Notes: generated from the sequence alone by a model not told the origin. A stretch of DNA of 48,503 nt from Prochlorococcus marinus XMU1410 (GCF_017696085.1 NZ_JAAORH010000002.1:1-48503); one strand, 5' to 3'; shown: positions 31,253 to 40,720, counted from the first letter of the stretch. Numbers and translations are program-made.

Positions 31253-31313
31253 TTTTTCTCAAAAAAATAAATATTGAATAGATAGTATAAATAAGGTTTT
31301 AATATTTCCTAAA

Positions 31314-31589
31314 TTAGGATAGGAATATTGTTTGCGAACCATCATTATTATCTTGAATCACTATTTTTTTATTTGGGAAAATATCTGATAATATTCTTTT
31401 CAAATTTGAATTATCTGAAGGAATTATATTACTCATATTTTTTGAATTAATTTTCCAATTTTCATCTACAAATAGCTCTTTATCATCACCTTTTTCATTC
31501 TCCAGTGATGTCTTATTTAGAATCTTAAGTAAAAGTTCTGAATCATAATCTTTAAATTCTTCAGTGTCCTCTTTTAAATTTTTAATCAT
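31314..31589 (-). CDS. Acidic soluble protein, 91 aa, unknown
   Basis: Rich in D, E and N, with a helix DSELLLKILNKTSLENEK and a C-terminal strand pair (KKIVIQDNNDGSQTIFLS). No domain recognised. Confidence 0.55.
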   Translation of the reverse strand: MIKNLKEDTEEFKDYDSELLLKILNKTSLENEKGDDKELFVDENWKINSKNMSNIIPSDNSNLKRILSDIFPNKKIVIQDNNDGSQTIFLS

Positions 31590-31814
31590 TATTTAGAAAT
31601 CTAATGTTTCTAAATCTTGCATAAGAAATTTAAAGAATACAAGGTATTAATTACCTAAAAATTTCTCTTAGAATAAAAAATTCGGATGAAATTAAAATAA
31701 TTTTCTTTAGAAAATTTAATTCCAAAATAACTAAAGAATGATATTTAAAAAGATTAATTAATCATTTACACCATTTATTTACTTGTTAGGTTGCAATCAA
31801 GGGATTCAGAAAAG

Positions 31815-31946
31815 ATGCCAAGAGTAATTAACAAAAAAATTAGACTTTTAAGATGGTTAAACTCAGGCATGATACTACCATTTATCATTATGGCTGTATC
31901 CTCATCAATTATTCTTTATGGTGTTTTATTTATCCTTATAAAATAG
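31815..31946 (+). CDS. Single-pass microprotein, 43 aa
   Basis: A basic start (MPRVINKKIRLLRW) precedes a long hydrophobic stretch (MILPFIIMAVSSSIILYGVL). ATG 31815 to TAG 31944. Confidence 0.5.
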   Translation: MPRVINKKIRLLRWLNSGMILPFIIMAVSSSIILYGVLFILIK

Positions 31947-31955
31947 TTTTTAAAT

Positions 31956-32090
31956 TTAAGCAGCTAAGTTTTCCTCAGATTTAGACATAATTATTGCAGC
32001 TTTTTTTAATAAACTAACTACTTCTTTTCTTCCAACTGCTTTATCCGCTTGACGAATTATTTCATCATATTTTTTATTTATTTTTTTCAT
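31956..32090 (-). CDS. Basic helical microprotein, 44 aa
   Basis: MKKINKKYDEIIRQADKAVG followed by RKEVVSLLKKAAIIMSKSEE. ATG 32090 to TAA 31956. Soluble; function unknown. Confidence 0.5.
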   Translation of the reverse strand: MKKINKKYDEIIRQADKAVGRKEVVSLLKKAAIIMSKSEENLAA

Positions 32091-32270
32091 AAATAGTTTT
32101 AATTTAATCTTAAATTACAACACCATTTGATGGTGTCAATCGTAAATAATTCTCATATATTATTTCTTTGATTATTTTTTCACAATAAAAATTGCTCATT
32201 TATTATCCTTCAAATTTTTTTATTGATGATGCCAAAAAATCATAAATATCAAAATTAATAATCCTTTGAA

Positions 32271-32486
32271 TTAAGCTATATTGAAGGATTTAAAAACATA
32301 AAATAAACCTCCGATTAGGATCAATATTGCAGCTCCATAAAAAAGAAAAGGGATAATTGGATGTTTATACAAAGTAGACCTTACTTTTTGTTGTATGGCT
32401 TTTTTATCAAGTTGAGGCAATTTTATATCTTCAGTTTTTTCTCTAGGCGGAATACCTAAATTTTTTCTTCTCTTCGCCTCTCCCAT
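32271..32486 (-). CDS. DUF2839-family protein, 71 aa
   Basis: I start at ATG 32486 so that the product opens with the DUF2839 signature MGEAKRRKNLGIPPREK. An upstream start at 32513 would overlap the next gene. A C-terminal membrane helix reads IIPFLFYGAAILILIGGLF. Paralogue of 29866-30063. Confidence 0.85.
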   Translation of the reverse strand: MGEAKRRKNLGIPPREKTEDIKLPQLDKKAIQQKVRSTLYKHPIIPFLFYGAAILILIGGLFYVFKSFNIA

Positions 32487-32488
32487 AA

Positions 32489-32719
32489 TTAAAAATGAGG
32501 TATTCCCATACATTTTAAATAATTGTTATCAGCTAAATCTAAAATTTGATTCCATTCTTCATGAGATGTTTCCAAATTATTTTTAAAATCTTTTTCAAAT
32601 TTAAGGATACATCTTTTTTCTATATTTTCTGGAGAATTATAATTTCTTAAAAAAGAAACACTCAAATACGTTAATGATGAAAAAACTACAATTATTTTAG
32701 CAATCCTAAAATTATTCAT
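32489..32719 (-). CDS. Small secreted or anchored protein, 76 aa
   Basis: An N-terminal hydrophobic segment (AKIIVVFSSLTYLSVSFL) precedes a soluble part with two cysteines (KRCILKFEKDF and YLKCMGIPHF). It ends 2 bp before the DUF2839 gene, so they are likely co-transcribed. Confidence 0.6.
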   Translation of the reverse strand: MNNFRIAKIIVVFSSLTYLSVSFLRNYNSPENIEKRCILKFEKDFKNNLETSHEEWNQILDLADNNYLKCMGIPHF

Positions 32720-32801
32720 ATATTAGATGATATTGCCTTATAAATAAATAAGGTACTTGTTGGTTTTATAATTAATTTAAACTATTAAAAATAATTATCA
32801 A

Positions 32802-32915
32802 ATGATTAATTCGGTGAATTTTAACCATTTGCCTATTCAGGATTTGGTTGTTTCAGGGTTAATAATCTTTATAATGTCGACGATTATTGCCAATATTTAT
32901 GAACCATTATTATGA
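32802..32915 (+). CDS. Possible single-pass microprotein, 37 aa
   Basis: MINSVNFNHLPIQDL then VVSGLIIFIMSTIIANIYEP. One membrane helix; no family. Confidence 0.4.
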   Translation: MINSVNFNHLPIQDLVVSGLIIFIMSTIIANIYEPLL

Positions 32916-33028
32916 ATAAGTTATGCATTTGGGAATATACTTACTCTTACTTTTTTGAGCTGGTTATACAAAGAAACTTGGAGTGATCCAAGGAAATAAA
33001 TCTAATTAAGACAAAAGATAAATTAAAA

Positions 33029-33142
33029 CTACTTCTGTATTTTTAATTTTGAAGAATACTTTAAATTAACAATGTAAGTTGCAACGAGAGAAAGTATCAA
33101 AAAAAATAATAAGCTTTCCAAAGTGGATTGGGGCATAACCAT
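33029..33142 (-). CDS. Possible single-pass microprotein, 37 aa
   Basis: LESLLFFLILSLVATYIVNL membrane helix with a basic tail (KYSSKLKIQK). ATG 33142 to TAG 33029. Confidence 0.4.
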   Translation of the reverse strand: MVMPQSTLESLLFFLILSLVATYIVNLKYSSKLKIQK

Positions 33143-33271
33143 GAGTAGTACCAAAAATGATATATCTTTAGAGAAACGAATTCTGAAAAAAAATCAACCC
33201 TTTCATTATTTTTTATACTCAAAATTATAAATTTAATTTCTCTTATAAAAACTTAGAGTTTTAGGTTGATA

Positions 33272-33628
33272 TTAATTTGAAAAATATTTTTCTGCCCTCC
33301 TAAAGGCTTTTATTGCTCCTTTATAATCAAGATTTTTTAATCTTTCTTTACTTTTTTGTTCCAACATTTTTACTATCTCATTTCTCTTTATTTCATCAAT
33401 TTTCAGCTTATGATCGAATATAAGATCAAATTTTGAAGAATATAAACTAGATAATTCTTCTCTATATTTTTCAATAATTTTTTCATCACAAGATTTGGAT
33501 TTCAATATTTCATTAGCCTTCATTTTGTCATCTATTGCCCCTTTAAAATTTCCTAGTTTAAATTTCTTTTCACTTGATCTCATTAGCTTGATAATATCTC
33601 CTAATATCAATTCATTAGAATCTTTCAT
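33272..33628 (-). CDS. Small TPR-like helical protein, 118 aa
   Basis: Two TPR-like helices, KKFKLGNFKGAIDDKMKANE near residue 20 and KNLDYKGAIKAFRRAEKYF at the end, share the pattern G/D-x-x-G-A-I-x-x. A charged linker joins them. It probably binds another protein, partner unknown. Confidence 0.65.
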   Translation of the reverse strand: MKDSNELILGDIIKLMRSSEKKFKLGNFKGAIDDKMKANEILKSKSCDEKIIEKYREELSSLYSSKFDLIFDHKLKIDEIKRNEIVKMLEQKSKERLKNLDYKGAIKAFRRAEKYFSN

Positions 33629-33705
33629 TTATTTATCTGACACTAGGTTAATGCTATCAGAATAAAGAAAAGACAACTTTTTTTAAAACTAAAATAATTA
33701 AACAA

Positions 33706-34032
33706 TTAACCAATAACAAGTCCTTTTTTAAGAAGTAAATCAAAAACCTCCACACTTTTTGTTTTCCCAAATTTGGGGGGCTTGTGTAAATCTAATATTT
33801 CAGCAAGGCACATAATCCAATAAGTATCTTTTTTTAAATTTAGACGTTCGCAAATATGGGATGGGGCCGATTTAAAACAGCCAAAATCTGTTGATATATT
33901 AATGTTCATGATTTGAGTTTCAAGTTCCAGACTTAAAAGTTCTATTTCTTGCTCAGAAAGGGATGTCCCAAAAGAATATGATTCAATTAAAAGTTGATAA
34001 TTCATAAAAGATTTATTTTTCAAGAAATCCAT
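33706..34032 (-). CDS. Small helical protein, 108 aa, paralogue of 39359
   Basis: The segment SLELETQIMNINISTDFGC and APSHICERLNLKKDTYWIMC match in spacing with the 39359-39649 protein (APKNICKKLGLDEKSCWHLC). Both end in a short KT/GQ linker and a helix. The start overlaps the DUF3764 stop by 13 bases. Function unknown. Confidence 0.6.
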   Translation of the reverse strand: MDFLKNKSFMNYQLLIESYSFGTSLSEQEIELLSLELETQIMNINISTDFGCFKSAPSHICERLNLKKDTYWIMCLAEILDLHKPPKFGKTKSVEVFDLLLKKGLVIG

Positions 34033-34301
34033 CGAGTTATTTTTGTACCCGCATATATATGCCCTGAAGCTTCAACAATAGGTTTTGTTTCAGGGTTCAT
34101 AAAAATATCGTATAGAACATTTTTGGGTCCTTGAAAAATTACAGTCGCCCGTTGAGGATCATCTAATGATTTACCAATATAAAAAGTTTTAACTCCCATT
34201 TCTTTAAACATCGATTGCTGTTCCTCAGCATTCATATGAGATTCATATTGTTCAAAAGTATTACTTAGTTGAAAATCTAAAATAGTCGTTTCAATAGTCA
34301 T
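34020..34301 (-). CDS. DUF3764-family protein, 93 aa
   Basis: TILDFQLSNTFEQYESHMNA, MGVKTFYIGKSLDDPQRATV, and IFQGPKNVLYDIFMNPETKP follow the cyanobacterial DUF3764 layout, a ferredoxin-like small domain. It is the first gene of a two-gene minus-strand unit with 33706. Confidence 0.75.
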   Translation of the reverse strand: MTIETTILDFQLSNTFEQYESHMNAEEQQSMFKEMGVKTFYIGKSLDDPQRATVIFQGPKNVLYDIFMNPETKPIVEASGHIYAGTKITRWIS

Positions 34302-34437
34302 AGCAATAAATGGATGTTTTTAAATTTTAAATCTTTTTGCAAAAAATAATTAAATAAAGATTAGTTTTTATTAAGCAATGTATTAACTAATTTTTATTTA
34401 TGGGTTATAAATCAACTAAAAAAAACAGATTTTAACT

Positions 34438-35781
34438 TTGGACTCAAAAATTTCTCCAAGAGAACAATGGACTAGTAAGTTGGGATTCATTCTTGCAGCT
34501 GCTGGTAGCGCAGTAGGTCTTGGTAACCTCTGGGGTTTCGCCTACAGAGCCTCTCAAGGTGGAGGTGCTGCTTTTGTACTTTTATATATACTAATCGTTA
34601 TAATTGTTTGCCTTCCTGTATTTGTTGCTGAGATGGCTTTAGGAAGAAACGCCACTGCAAGCACATTGCTTGCACCAGTAAAGTTAGCTGGAAAAAATTG
34701 GTATCCATTAGGAATTCTTTTCTTTATAGCTCCCTTGGGAATAGCATCATATTATTCAGTCATAATGGGGTGGACCGCAGATACCTTGTTCCATTCATTA
34801 TTTTTTGGATTACCAAAAAATTTAAGTGAAGCAGAAGCTTTCTTTGGCTCAATTAGTAGTGGTAGCAGTGTTTTATTGGGGCACCTATTAAGTCTTGTTC
34901 TTACAGCCATAATAGTTTCATCAGGGATAAAAAAAGGAATCGAAAAGGTGACACGATTCTTTATGCCAATACTTTTTATCATTCTTCTATCGCTAGCAAT
35001 ATGGGCCACTTCACTTTCAGGCGCATGGGAAGGATACAAAACATTTTTGTTTAAGTTTGACTTTGATGAATTAAGGAACCCTCAAACAATAAGAAATGCT
35101 TTTACACAAGCTTTCTTTTCTTTAAGTTTAGGAATTGGAGTTATGGTGACTTATGCTTCCTATTTAAATAAGAAGAGTAATCTTCCAAAACTAAGTGTTG
35201 GAGTTGCTTCATTAGATACTTTGGTGGGTCTTATGGCAGGACTTATTACTTTTCCTATTGTTTTAACATTTGGTTTAAGTGATGCTATTTCTGAATCAAC
35301 AGTTGGTGCATTATTTATATCAATTCCTACGGGCCTTGGTTCATATGGAGCGGTTGGAAGAATTGTAGCTGTTGCATTTTTTGCACTAGCTTATATTGCA
35401 GCAATAACTTCCTCTGTTTCATTATTGGAAGTTCCAGTTTCCTCTTTAATGGATAAATTTGGTTTTAAAAGAGAAAAATCTGTTTGGCTGATAACTCTTT
35501 TCCTATTTTTAGCAGGTATTCCTTCAGCATTGAACTTAAACATTCTTGGAACTATTGATTCGATTTTTGGAGGTGTATTACTTATATTTGGTGGATTCTT
35601 GGTTACTTTCTTTATGGGATGGGTAGTACCTGGAAAGTTTAATGAAGAACTTAGTGATTCAAAAGTAGGCATCAAAACGACACGTTATTTGAAATTCATG
35701 ACAAGGTGGGTTGCACCCCCAATTATTGGTTTTGGACTATTTATTAGTGTGTTTGATTTGCTCAAAGGCTGGGTAAGTTAA
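34438..35781 (+). CDS. Sodium-dependent transporter, NSS/SNF family, 447 aa
   Basis: The first helices carry the NSS signature REQWTSKLGFILAAAGSAVG and LGNLWGFAYRASQGGGAAF, where the unwound TM1 binds Na+ and substrate. About 11-12 hydrophobic segments follow, including the TM6-like QAFFSLSLGIGVMVTYASYL with Na+-site glycines. Bacterial relatives (LeuT, MhsT, TnaT) import amino acids; the substrate here is unknown. The start is TTG at 34438, fixed by the conserved REQW position. Transcription is separate from its neighbours. Confidence 0.93.
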   Translation: MDSKISPREQWTSKLGFILAAAGSAVGLGNLWGFAYRASQGGGAAFVLLYILIVIIVCLPVFVAEMALGRNATASTLLAPVKLAGKNWYPLGILFFIAPLGIASYYSVIMGWTADTLFHSLFFGLPKNLSEAEAFFGSISSGSSVLLGHLLSLVLTAIIVSSGIKKGIEKVTRFFMPILFIILLSLAIWATSLSGAWEGYKTFLFKFDFDELRNPQTIRNAFTQAFFSLSLGIGVMVTYASYLNKKSNLPKLSVGVASLDTLVGLMAGLITFPIVLTFGLSDAISESTVGALFISIPTGLGSYGAVGRIVAVAFFALAYIAAITSSVSLLEVPVSSLMDKFGFKREKSVWLITLFLFLAGIPSALNLNILGTIDSIFGGVLLIFGGFLVTFFMGWVVPGKFNEELSDSKVGIKTTRYLKFMTRWVAPPIIGFGLFISVFDLLKGWVS

Positions 35782-36185
35782 AAATATATTAAAAATAATA
35801 ATTTATAAAATTGAATTAATTTACTGCGATATAGTGCAAAAATAGGGGGTAGGCACAAAGCTTTAAGCTATTAAATTTCTTATATGTTTTTTGAGAATTT
35901 TGAGCAAAATAAAAAAATTTAATCAAAAAAACAAGTATTGCCAATGACTTCTATTAAAGGCTAAATATTATGAAAATTTCCTTTTGAAATTTTTCACAGG
36001 CAAAAAGTTTTTTCAAGACAATAAATATACTGCAGAACCTTTTTTTAATGAAGTATTAAATTTTAACTTCTATTTAATCTCAAACTTGTCGGCAAAAAAC
36101 CATCCCTAATAGAATCTATATAAAATACATTTAGATGTTTAATTTAAAGAAATTAGAACGCTTACAAGAATAGACAACAAATTTG
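35782..36185. other. 404-bp intergenic gap
   Basis: AT-rich with no coding frame of note. A palindrome GAAAATTTCCTTTTGAAATTTTTC lies near 35971-35994 and may terminate or regulate. No other signal is seen. Confidence 0.4.
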
Positions 36186-37889
36186 ATGTCAACAAAATCT
36201 GATTCACTAAAGGGAAAGCTTACAGAAAATTTTTCTGAATTTTCTCAACTATCTGACTATTCTTTTATGAATTCTCTTAAAGCAGATCCTCAATCAACAA
36301 AAGATGGAAATGATCATAAGCCGCGTTCAGTATATTCAGGTCATTATGTACCAGTTGTTCCAACCGCTATTCCAGAACCAGAATATATTTCCCATAGCAA
36401 CAAACTTTTTAAAGAACTAAATCTAAGCTCAGATCTTACTAAAGACCAAAATTTTTGTCGTTTTTTCTCAGGGGATATTTCTGTTGCTAATTATCCAATG
36501 AGTCCTGTTGGTTGGGCAACAGGTTATGCATTATCAATTTACGGGACTGAATATACCCAACAATGTCCTTTTGGAACTGGCAATGGTTATGGCGATGGCA
36601 GAGCAATTTCGGTTTTTGAAGGTTTATTCAATGGGAAAAGAATGGAAATGCAACTTAAAGGAGGAGGTCCAACTCCCTATTGTCGAGGAGCAGATGGTAG
36701 AGCTGTCTTAAGATCTAGCGTTCGAGAATTTCTCGCACAGGAATTAATGGATGCCTTGGGAGTCCCTACCTCAAGATCTTTAACACTTTATGTCTCACGT
36801 TCAGAAATAGTTAGAAGACCATGGTATTCGAAAGGGTCCAGGTATTTTGAGCCTGACATCATGATTGATAATCTAGCGGCAATTACTACGAGAGTCGCTC
36901 CATCTTTTTTACGTGTAGGCCAGATTGAACTTTTTGCAAGACGAGTTCGTAATAATGCGCATGATGAGGCACTTAATGAACTAAAGATGATAGTTCAACA
37001 TCTTATTGATAGAAATTATAAAGATGAAATTGAATATGATATTACAATTGAAAGTAAGATAATAAAACTGGCTTCTTTATACAGATCAAGACTTATATCA
37101 CTAATAGTCAACTGGATGCGAGTTGGTTATTGCCAGGGTAACTTCAATAGTGATAATTGTGCTGCTGGTGGTTATACCTTGGATTATGGCCCCTTTGGAT
37201 TCTGTGAATTATTTGATCCAAGATTTCAACCATGGACAGGTGGAGGTGAACATTTCTCATTTTTCAACCAACCTTCTGCTGCGGCAATCAACTTTAAAAC
37301 ATTCAGTTCCTCTCTTAGTCCGTTACTTTCAGAAAACAAACAAGATCAAGAAAAGTTAGATCAAATCGAAAAGGATTTTTCAGAATTGATGAACAAAGAG
37401 TTGAAGAAAATGTGGGCAAACAAGCTTGGTTTAGAAAATTACAACGAAAGTCTAATAAATGAATTTTTTAATCTCATGGTCATTTCAAAAGCAGACTATA
37501 CAATTTTGTTCCGCAAACTCTCTGAAATACCTGATAACATAGATTCTTTAAAAGACAGTTTCTATTTTCCAATTAATGATGAGCTCAATAATAAATGGGA
37601 AGTATGGCTTAAAAACTGGCAATCAATCTTGAAGAAAGAGGGAAATATTAAAGCAAAATCAGCATCAATGAAATCCCTTAATCCAGTCTATACTTGGCGC
37701 GAATGGATGGTCGTTCCAGCATATGAAGAAGCTGAAAAAGGAAATTACAAAAAAATCAAAGAATTACAGGATGTCTTTAGCAATCCATATATAAAACAAC
37801 CCTCAGAAATAGATCAAAAATATAATCAACTAAAGCCAAGCCAGTTTTTTAACTATGGAGGAGTATCTCATTACAGCTGTTCATCATAA
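36186..37889 (+). CDS. selO: SelO (YdiU/UPF0061) protein adenylyltransferase, 567 aa
   Basis: The pseudokinase-fold motifs of SelO are present: GYGDGRAISVFEG, MQLKGGGPTPYCRGADGRAV, LRSSVREFLAQELMDALGVP, NFNSDNCAAGGYTLDYGPFG and FELF/DPRFQPW. SelO transfers AMP to Ser/Thr/Tyr hydroxyls and is tied to redox stress. The usual Sec/Cys near the C-terminus seems to remain as SHYSCSS. I start at ATG 36186; a TTG one codon earlier is possible. Full family length. It stands alone between the NSS transporter and a cupin. Confidence 0.93.
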   Translation: MSTKSDSLKGKLTENFSEFSQLSDYSFMNSLKADPQSTKDGNDHKPRSVYSGHYVPVVPTAIPEPEYISHSNKLFKELNLSSDLTKDQNFCRFFSGDISVANYPMSPVGWATGYALSIYGTEYTQQCPFGTGNGYGDGRAISVFEGLFNGKRMEMQLKGGGPTPYCRGADGRAVLRSSVREFLAQELMDALGVPTSRSLTLYVSRSEIVRRPWYSKGSRYFEPDIMIDNLAAITTRVAPSFLRVGQIELFARRVRNNAHDEALNELKMIVQHLIDRNYKDEIEYDITIESKIIKLASLYRSRLISLIVNWMRVGYCQGNFNSDNCAAGGYTLDYGPFGFCELFDPRFQPWTGGGEHFSFFNQPSAAAINFKTFSSSLSPLLSENKQDQEKLDQIEKDFSELMNKELKKMWANKLGLENYNESLINEFFNLMVISKADYTILFRKLSEIPDNIDSLKDSFYFPINDELNNKWEVWLKNWQSILKKEGNIKAKSASMKSLNPVYTWREWMVVPAYEEAEKGNYKKIKELQDVFSNPYIKQPSEIDQKYNQLKPSQFFNYGGVSHYSCSS

Positions 37890-37931
37890 AAGTTCAATCC
37901 TAGTACTGATAGAAAAACTTTGAGAAAAATC

Positions 37932-38372
37932 TTATTTATTTATGGCCGTAGGCATTCCAACTACTGATACAACTCCCACATGAAGTATGGCCGGTTTCTT
38001 TCCAACATTTTTCACATAGTGGGGGGCCCCATTATTACTCTCTATAAATGCATCACCCGCTTTAAAGAAATTAATTTCTTCACCCCTCACATGCTTTAAT
38101 CTTCCTCTAGTAACGTGAATCAACATTGGGGAAGGATGAGTATGAATTGGAGTTTTCAAGCCAACTGGGATTTTTACTTTTAAAAGTCTTAATTCAGGCT
38201 TACCCTCGAGATAATTAAAATTTTTACCATTTAGTCCTTTTGAACTTTGAATAATAGGTATAACTTCAATCTTTTCTTCAGCAAGAGAAGGTTGTGGTAA
38301 AGCTAAAGTTCCAATAAAAAGGAAGCAAAATGGAATAAATTTTTTTAATTTCATTAGATATTTGAGTTTCAC
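37932..38372 (-). CDS. Secreted cupin-domain protein, 146 aa
   Basis: A signal peptide (FIPFCFLFIGTLALPQPSLA) precedes one cupin barrel with motif 1 PIHTHPSPMLIHVTRGRLK (metal-binding His pair) and motif 2 AFIESNNGAPHYVKNVG. The start may be the later Met (MKLKKFIPF). Periplasmic cupins of this size bind metals or small ligands; no substrate can be assigned. Confidence 0.8.
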   Translation of the reverse strand: MKLKYLMKLKKFIPFCFLFIGTLALPQPSLAEEKIEVIPIIQSSKGLNGKNFNYLEGKPELRLLKVKIPVGLKTPIHTHPSPMLIHVTRGRLKHVRGEEINFFKAGDAFIESNNGAPHYVKNVGKKPAILHVGVVSVVGMPTAINK

Positions 38373-38407
38373 TAATAATAGGTAGTTTGCAAAAATAATA
38401 AACTAAT

Positions 38408-38569
38408 TTATTTTTTGTATAACTTTTCTAATTGCTTAATTTCCTCTCTTAAGTCCTTACCTCTATTATTTAATTTATTGTTCTTAATAACTATTGGAAT
38501 AATCCACCAGGCTTGAAGACCTAAAAAGATAAATACTAGGATCAATAATTCAAAAGTTCCAGGCTGCAT
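38408..38569 (-). CDS. Single-pass microprotein, 53 aa
   Basis: A hydrophobic N-terminal helix (FELLILVFIFLGLQAWWIIP) is followed by a basic coiled-coil end (KDLREEIKQLEKLYKK). ATG 38569 to TAA 38408. This shape resembles small membrane scaffold peptides. Confidence 0.6.
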   Translation of the reverse strand: MQPGTFELLILVFIFLGLQAWWIIPIVIKNNKLNNRGKDLREEIKQLEKLYKK

Positions 38570-38639
38570 TTGATAAATAACCCTTCGTTAATAACATTAT
38601 TCTAAAAGTTATTAAACATTCATGAGATTTAGAATATTT

Positions 38640-38822
38640 CTAGGCTGCCTCTAATTCAATGTTAAGTTCAATTCCCTTTGAAATGATTGATTCTTTAAAT
38701 TCAATAAGTTTGGAAATTATTCTTTGCTTCTCAGGATCTGTTTTATGGATATCATCTACAACTTCCTGCATTGCAAGTGTTACTTTTTGTAGTTTGATTT
38801 CTAGATCTTCCCTGTAATTCAT
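38640..38822 (-). CDS. Helical microprotein, 60 aa
   Basis: Charged amphipathic helices: LEIKLQKVTLAMQEVVDDIH and ISKLIEFKESIISKGIELNI. No membrane segment. Function unknown. Confidence 0.5.
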   Translation of the reverse strand: MNYREDLEIKLQKVTLAMQEVVDDIHKTDPEKQRIISKLIEFKESIISKGIELNIELEAA

Positions 38823-38971
38823 AAGCTTAAAGAAATTATCTTATTTATTAAAAAACAAAATAATTATTAGTAAATAAGTACTTAACCTTAAAAGGATTGA
38901 CAGCAAAACAAGGAGGATATAATTTATAGTACAAACGTATCAAAAATCAACCAGCCGATTAAAGGTAAAGT

Positions 38972-39241
38972 ATGGATCCTAAGTACTCATTTGGTTGTAG
39001 CACTAGCAAACCCAACGGATGCCTATTAAATCCCGAAGGCAGCAGAATTATCTTTTTCGAAGAATGCAAAAATTCTCTTGAACCTAATTCAAAAATTCAT
39101 ACTCATCTTTTCTTTACAAATCACATTGGCGAACCTGGAGGGTACAAATCCTCTGAAAAACTCAACATAGACATAGCCTGGGAAAAGTGGCACGAACTGC
39201 ACCAAAAAGGATGGACAGAAGTATCTCATAATTACGGATAA
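38972..39241 (+). CDS. DUF1651-like protein, 89 aa
   Basis: The end LNIDIAWEKWHELHQKGWTE resembles the DUF1651 W...L..GW motif. The N-terminal half carries four cysteines (GCSTSKPNGC, EECKNS) and GSRIIFFEE. Unknown function. Confidence 0.6.
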   Translation: MDPKYSFGCSTSKPNGCLLNPEGSRIIFFEECKNSLEPNSKIHTHLFFTNHIGEPGGYKSSEKLNIDIAWEKWHELHQKGWTEVSHNYG

Positions 39242-39358
39242 GTGATCCGGCCAAGAAAAAGCCTTTATAGATGAAAGGTGCAAACTAGCTCCTTTTTTTT
39301 TATCTTGCTATACAAATAATAAAAGATGATTTAACTTCTTCTGCTTCAATGAAATATT

Positions 39359-39649
39359 GTGGAATTAACTGAGCTAATTAGGGATTACGTTGCTACAGAA
39401 TTATTATCAAGTATTGAACTTGACTTTCTTGAAGGAGAATTATGGGAAACTACACAACATATCGCAGAAATAAATACATTAATCAAAGCCCCTAAAAACA
39501 TATGCAAGAAATTAGGACTAGATGAGAAATCTTGTTGGCATTTATGCTGTGCAGCAGTTCTTGACTCCTCAAGACCATTAAAAAATGGACAAAATAGAGT
39601 TGATGATTTTAAAAAACTAATTAATCTAAATGAAATCAGCTACATATAA
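39359..39649 (+). CDS. Small helical protein, 96 aa, paralogue of 33706
   Basis: GTG start at 39359. The core ITTLIKAPKNICKKLGLDEK-like helix and SCWHLCCAAVLDSSRPLKNG align with the 33706 protein. The stop overlaps the next gene's upstream frame. Unknown function. Confidence 0.6.
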   Translation: MELTELIRDYVATELLSSIELDFLEGELWETTQHIAEINTLIKAPKNICKKLGLDEKSCWHLCCAAVLDSSRPLKNGQNRVDDFKKLINLNEISYI

Positions 39650-39659
39650 AAAAGACTCA

Positions 39660-39956
39660 ATGATACGTTTACTTATTGCATCAATTCTTTTTTTTATACC
39701 ACTAGGAGGTTTTGCTGATGAAAAGCAAAGAGAAATTGAGAATGAAGCTATAAATCTTGTCATTAAAAAATATGGAAAAGGCCTAGAAAATAGATTAAAA
39801 GGAACGGGAGTAACCCCCAGTTATCGAAGTTGGTATGAAAATGATTGTTTTGTAAGTATTGCAGCAGGTACATATCAAGAAGATACTTGGTCGGCAATAA
39901 AGTGGTTTAGCGTTAATGTCTGTTCTGAATCAGCTGAAATAATGGAAAGTGAATGA
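39660..39956 (+). CDS. Small secreted protein, 98 aa
   Basis: I start at ATG 39660, giving a clean signal peptide (MIRLLIASILFFIPLGGFA). The mature part has helical EKQREIENEAINLVIKKYGK and two cysteines (NDCFVSIAAG and VNVCSES). The stop overlaps the GATase start (ATGA), so the genes are coupled. Confidence 0.65.
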   Translation: MIRLLIASILFFIPLGGFADEKQREIENEAINLVIKKYGKGLENRLKGTGVTPSYRSWYENDCFVSIAAGTYQEDTWSAIKWFSVNVCSESAEIMESE

Positions 39957-40690
39957 AGGGAATAAGGCGCCTATTAGTTTTGCAGCATTTAGAAATAGAG
40001 GGGCCAGGTCTTTTTGAACAATTTGCTAAAGAAAGAGATTTGAAAATCGAAATTATTCGTTTAGATAATAAAAATGCTCTGCCGCAAACAAAAAAAGGTG
40101 ACTTAATTCTAATTATGGGTGGACCAATGGGAGTTAAAGATATTGGAAGTGAAAGATATCCCTGGCTCAAGTTAGAAAGAGATTTTATAAAAAAAGAATT
40201 AGAAAATGAAAGACCTATAATCGGTGTTTGCTTAGGTGCTCAGTTGCTTGCGAGTGCTGCTGGAGGAGATGTAGAAATTCTTAAATATGGATCACCTCCA
40301 AAAGCATTACCGGAAATTGGATGGTCTCAAATTTTTATTAATAAATCAAATAAAGACTTTAAATCACTATTTAAAGACCCTTTTCATGTGCTGCATTGGC
40401 ATGGAGATAGGATTTTATTACCTAATAAAGCAGTACTCATTGCTAGTAGTGCTCGTTGTAAGGAACAGTTTTTTAGGATTGGTAATTTTGCTTACGGATT
40501 ACAATTCCATATAGAGACGACGGGGGGAATGATAAATAACTGGATTAAAGAAGATAAAGAGTTTGTCCTTAAAGGATTAGGCTTAAATGGTCAGGAAATT
40601 TTAAAAGAAGAGAATAAAAAATATATTGATAAAACTTTTTTAAAAAGAAAGCTTCTAATAAGTAAATTATTTGAATTATTAGATAATTAA
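39953..40690 (+). CDS. Class I glutamine amidotransferase-like protein, 245 aa
   Basis: The GATase1 triad is complete: nucleophile Cys93 in IIGVCLGAQLLA, His186 and Glu188 in YGLQFHIETT. The oxyanion loop is IMGGPMGV. It is a stand-alone domain of the YfeJ/GMP-synthase-like type, which may hydrolyse gamma-glutamyl compounds. No synthase partner is adjacent. It is translationally coupled to the small secreted protein upstream. Confidence 0.85.
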   Translation: MKGIRRLLVLQHLEIEGPGLFEQFAKERDLKIEIIRLDNKNALPQTKKGDLILIMGGPMGVKDIGSERYPWLKLERDFIKKELENERPIIGVCLGAQLLASAAGGDVEILKYGSPPKALPEIGWSQIFINKSNKDFKSLFKDPFHVLHWHGDRILLPNKAVLIASSARCKEQFFRIGNFAYGLQFHIETTGGMINNWIKEDKEFVLKGLGLNGQEILKEENKKYIDKTFLKRKLLISKLFELLDN

Positions 40691-40720
40691 AAAGGAAATA
40701 ATATAGTCATCCAGTAAAAA

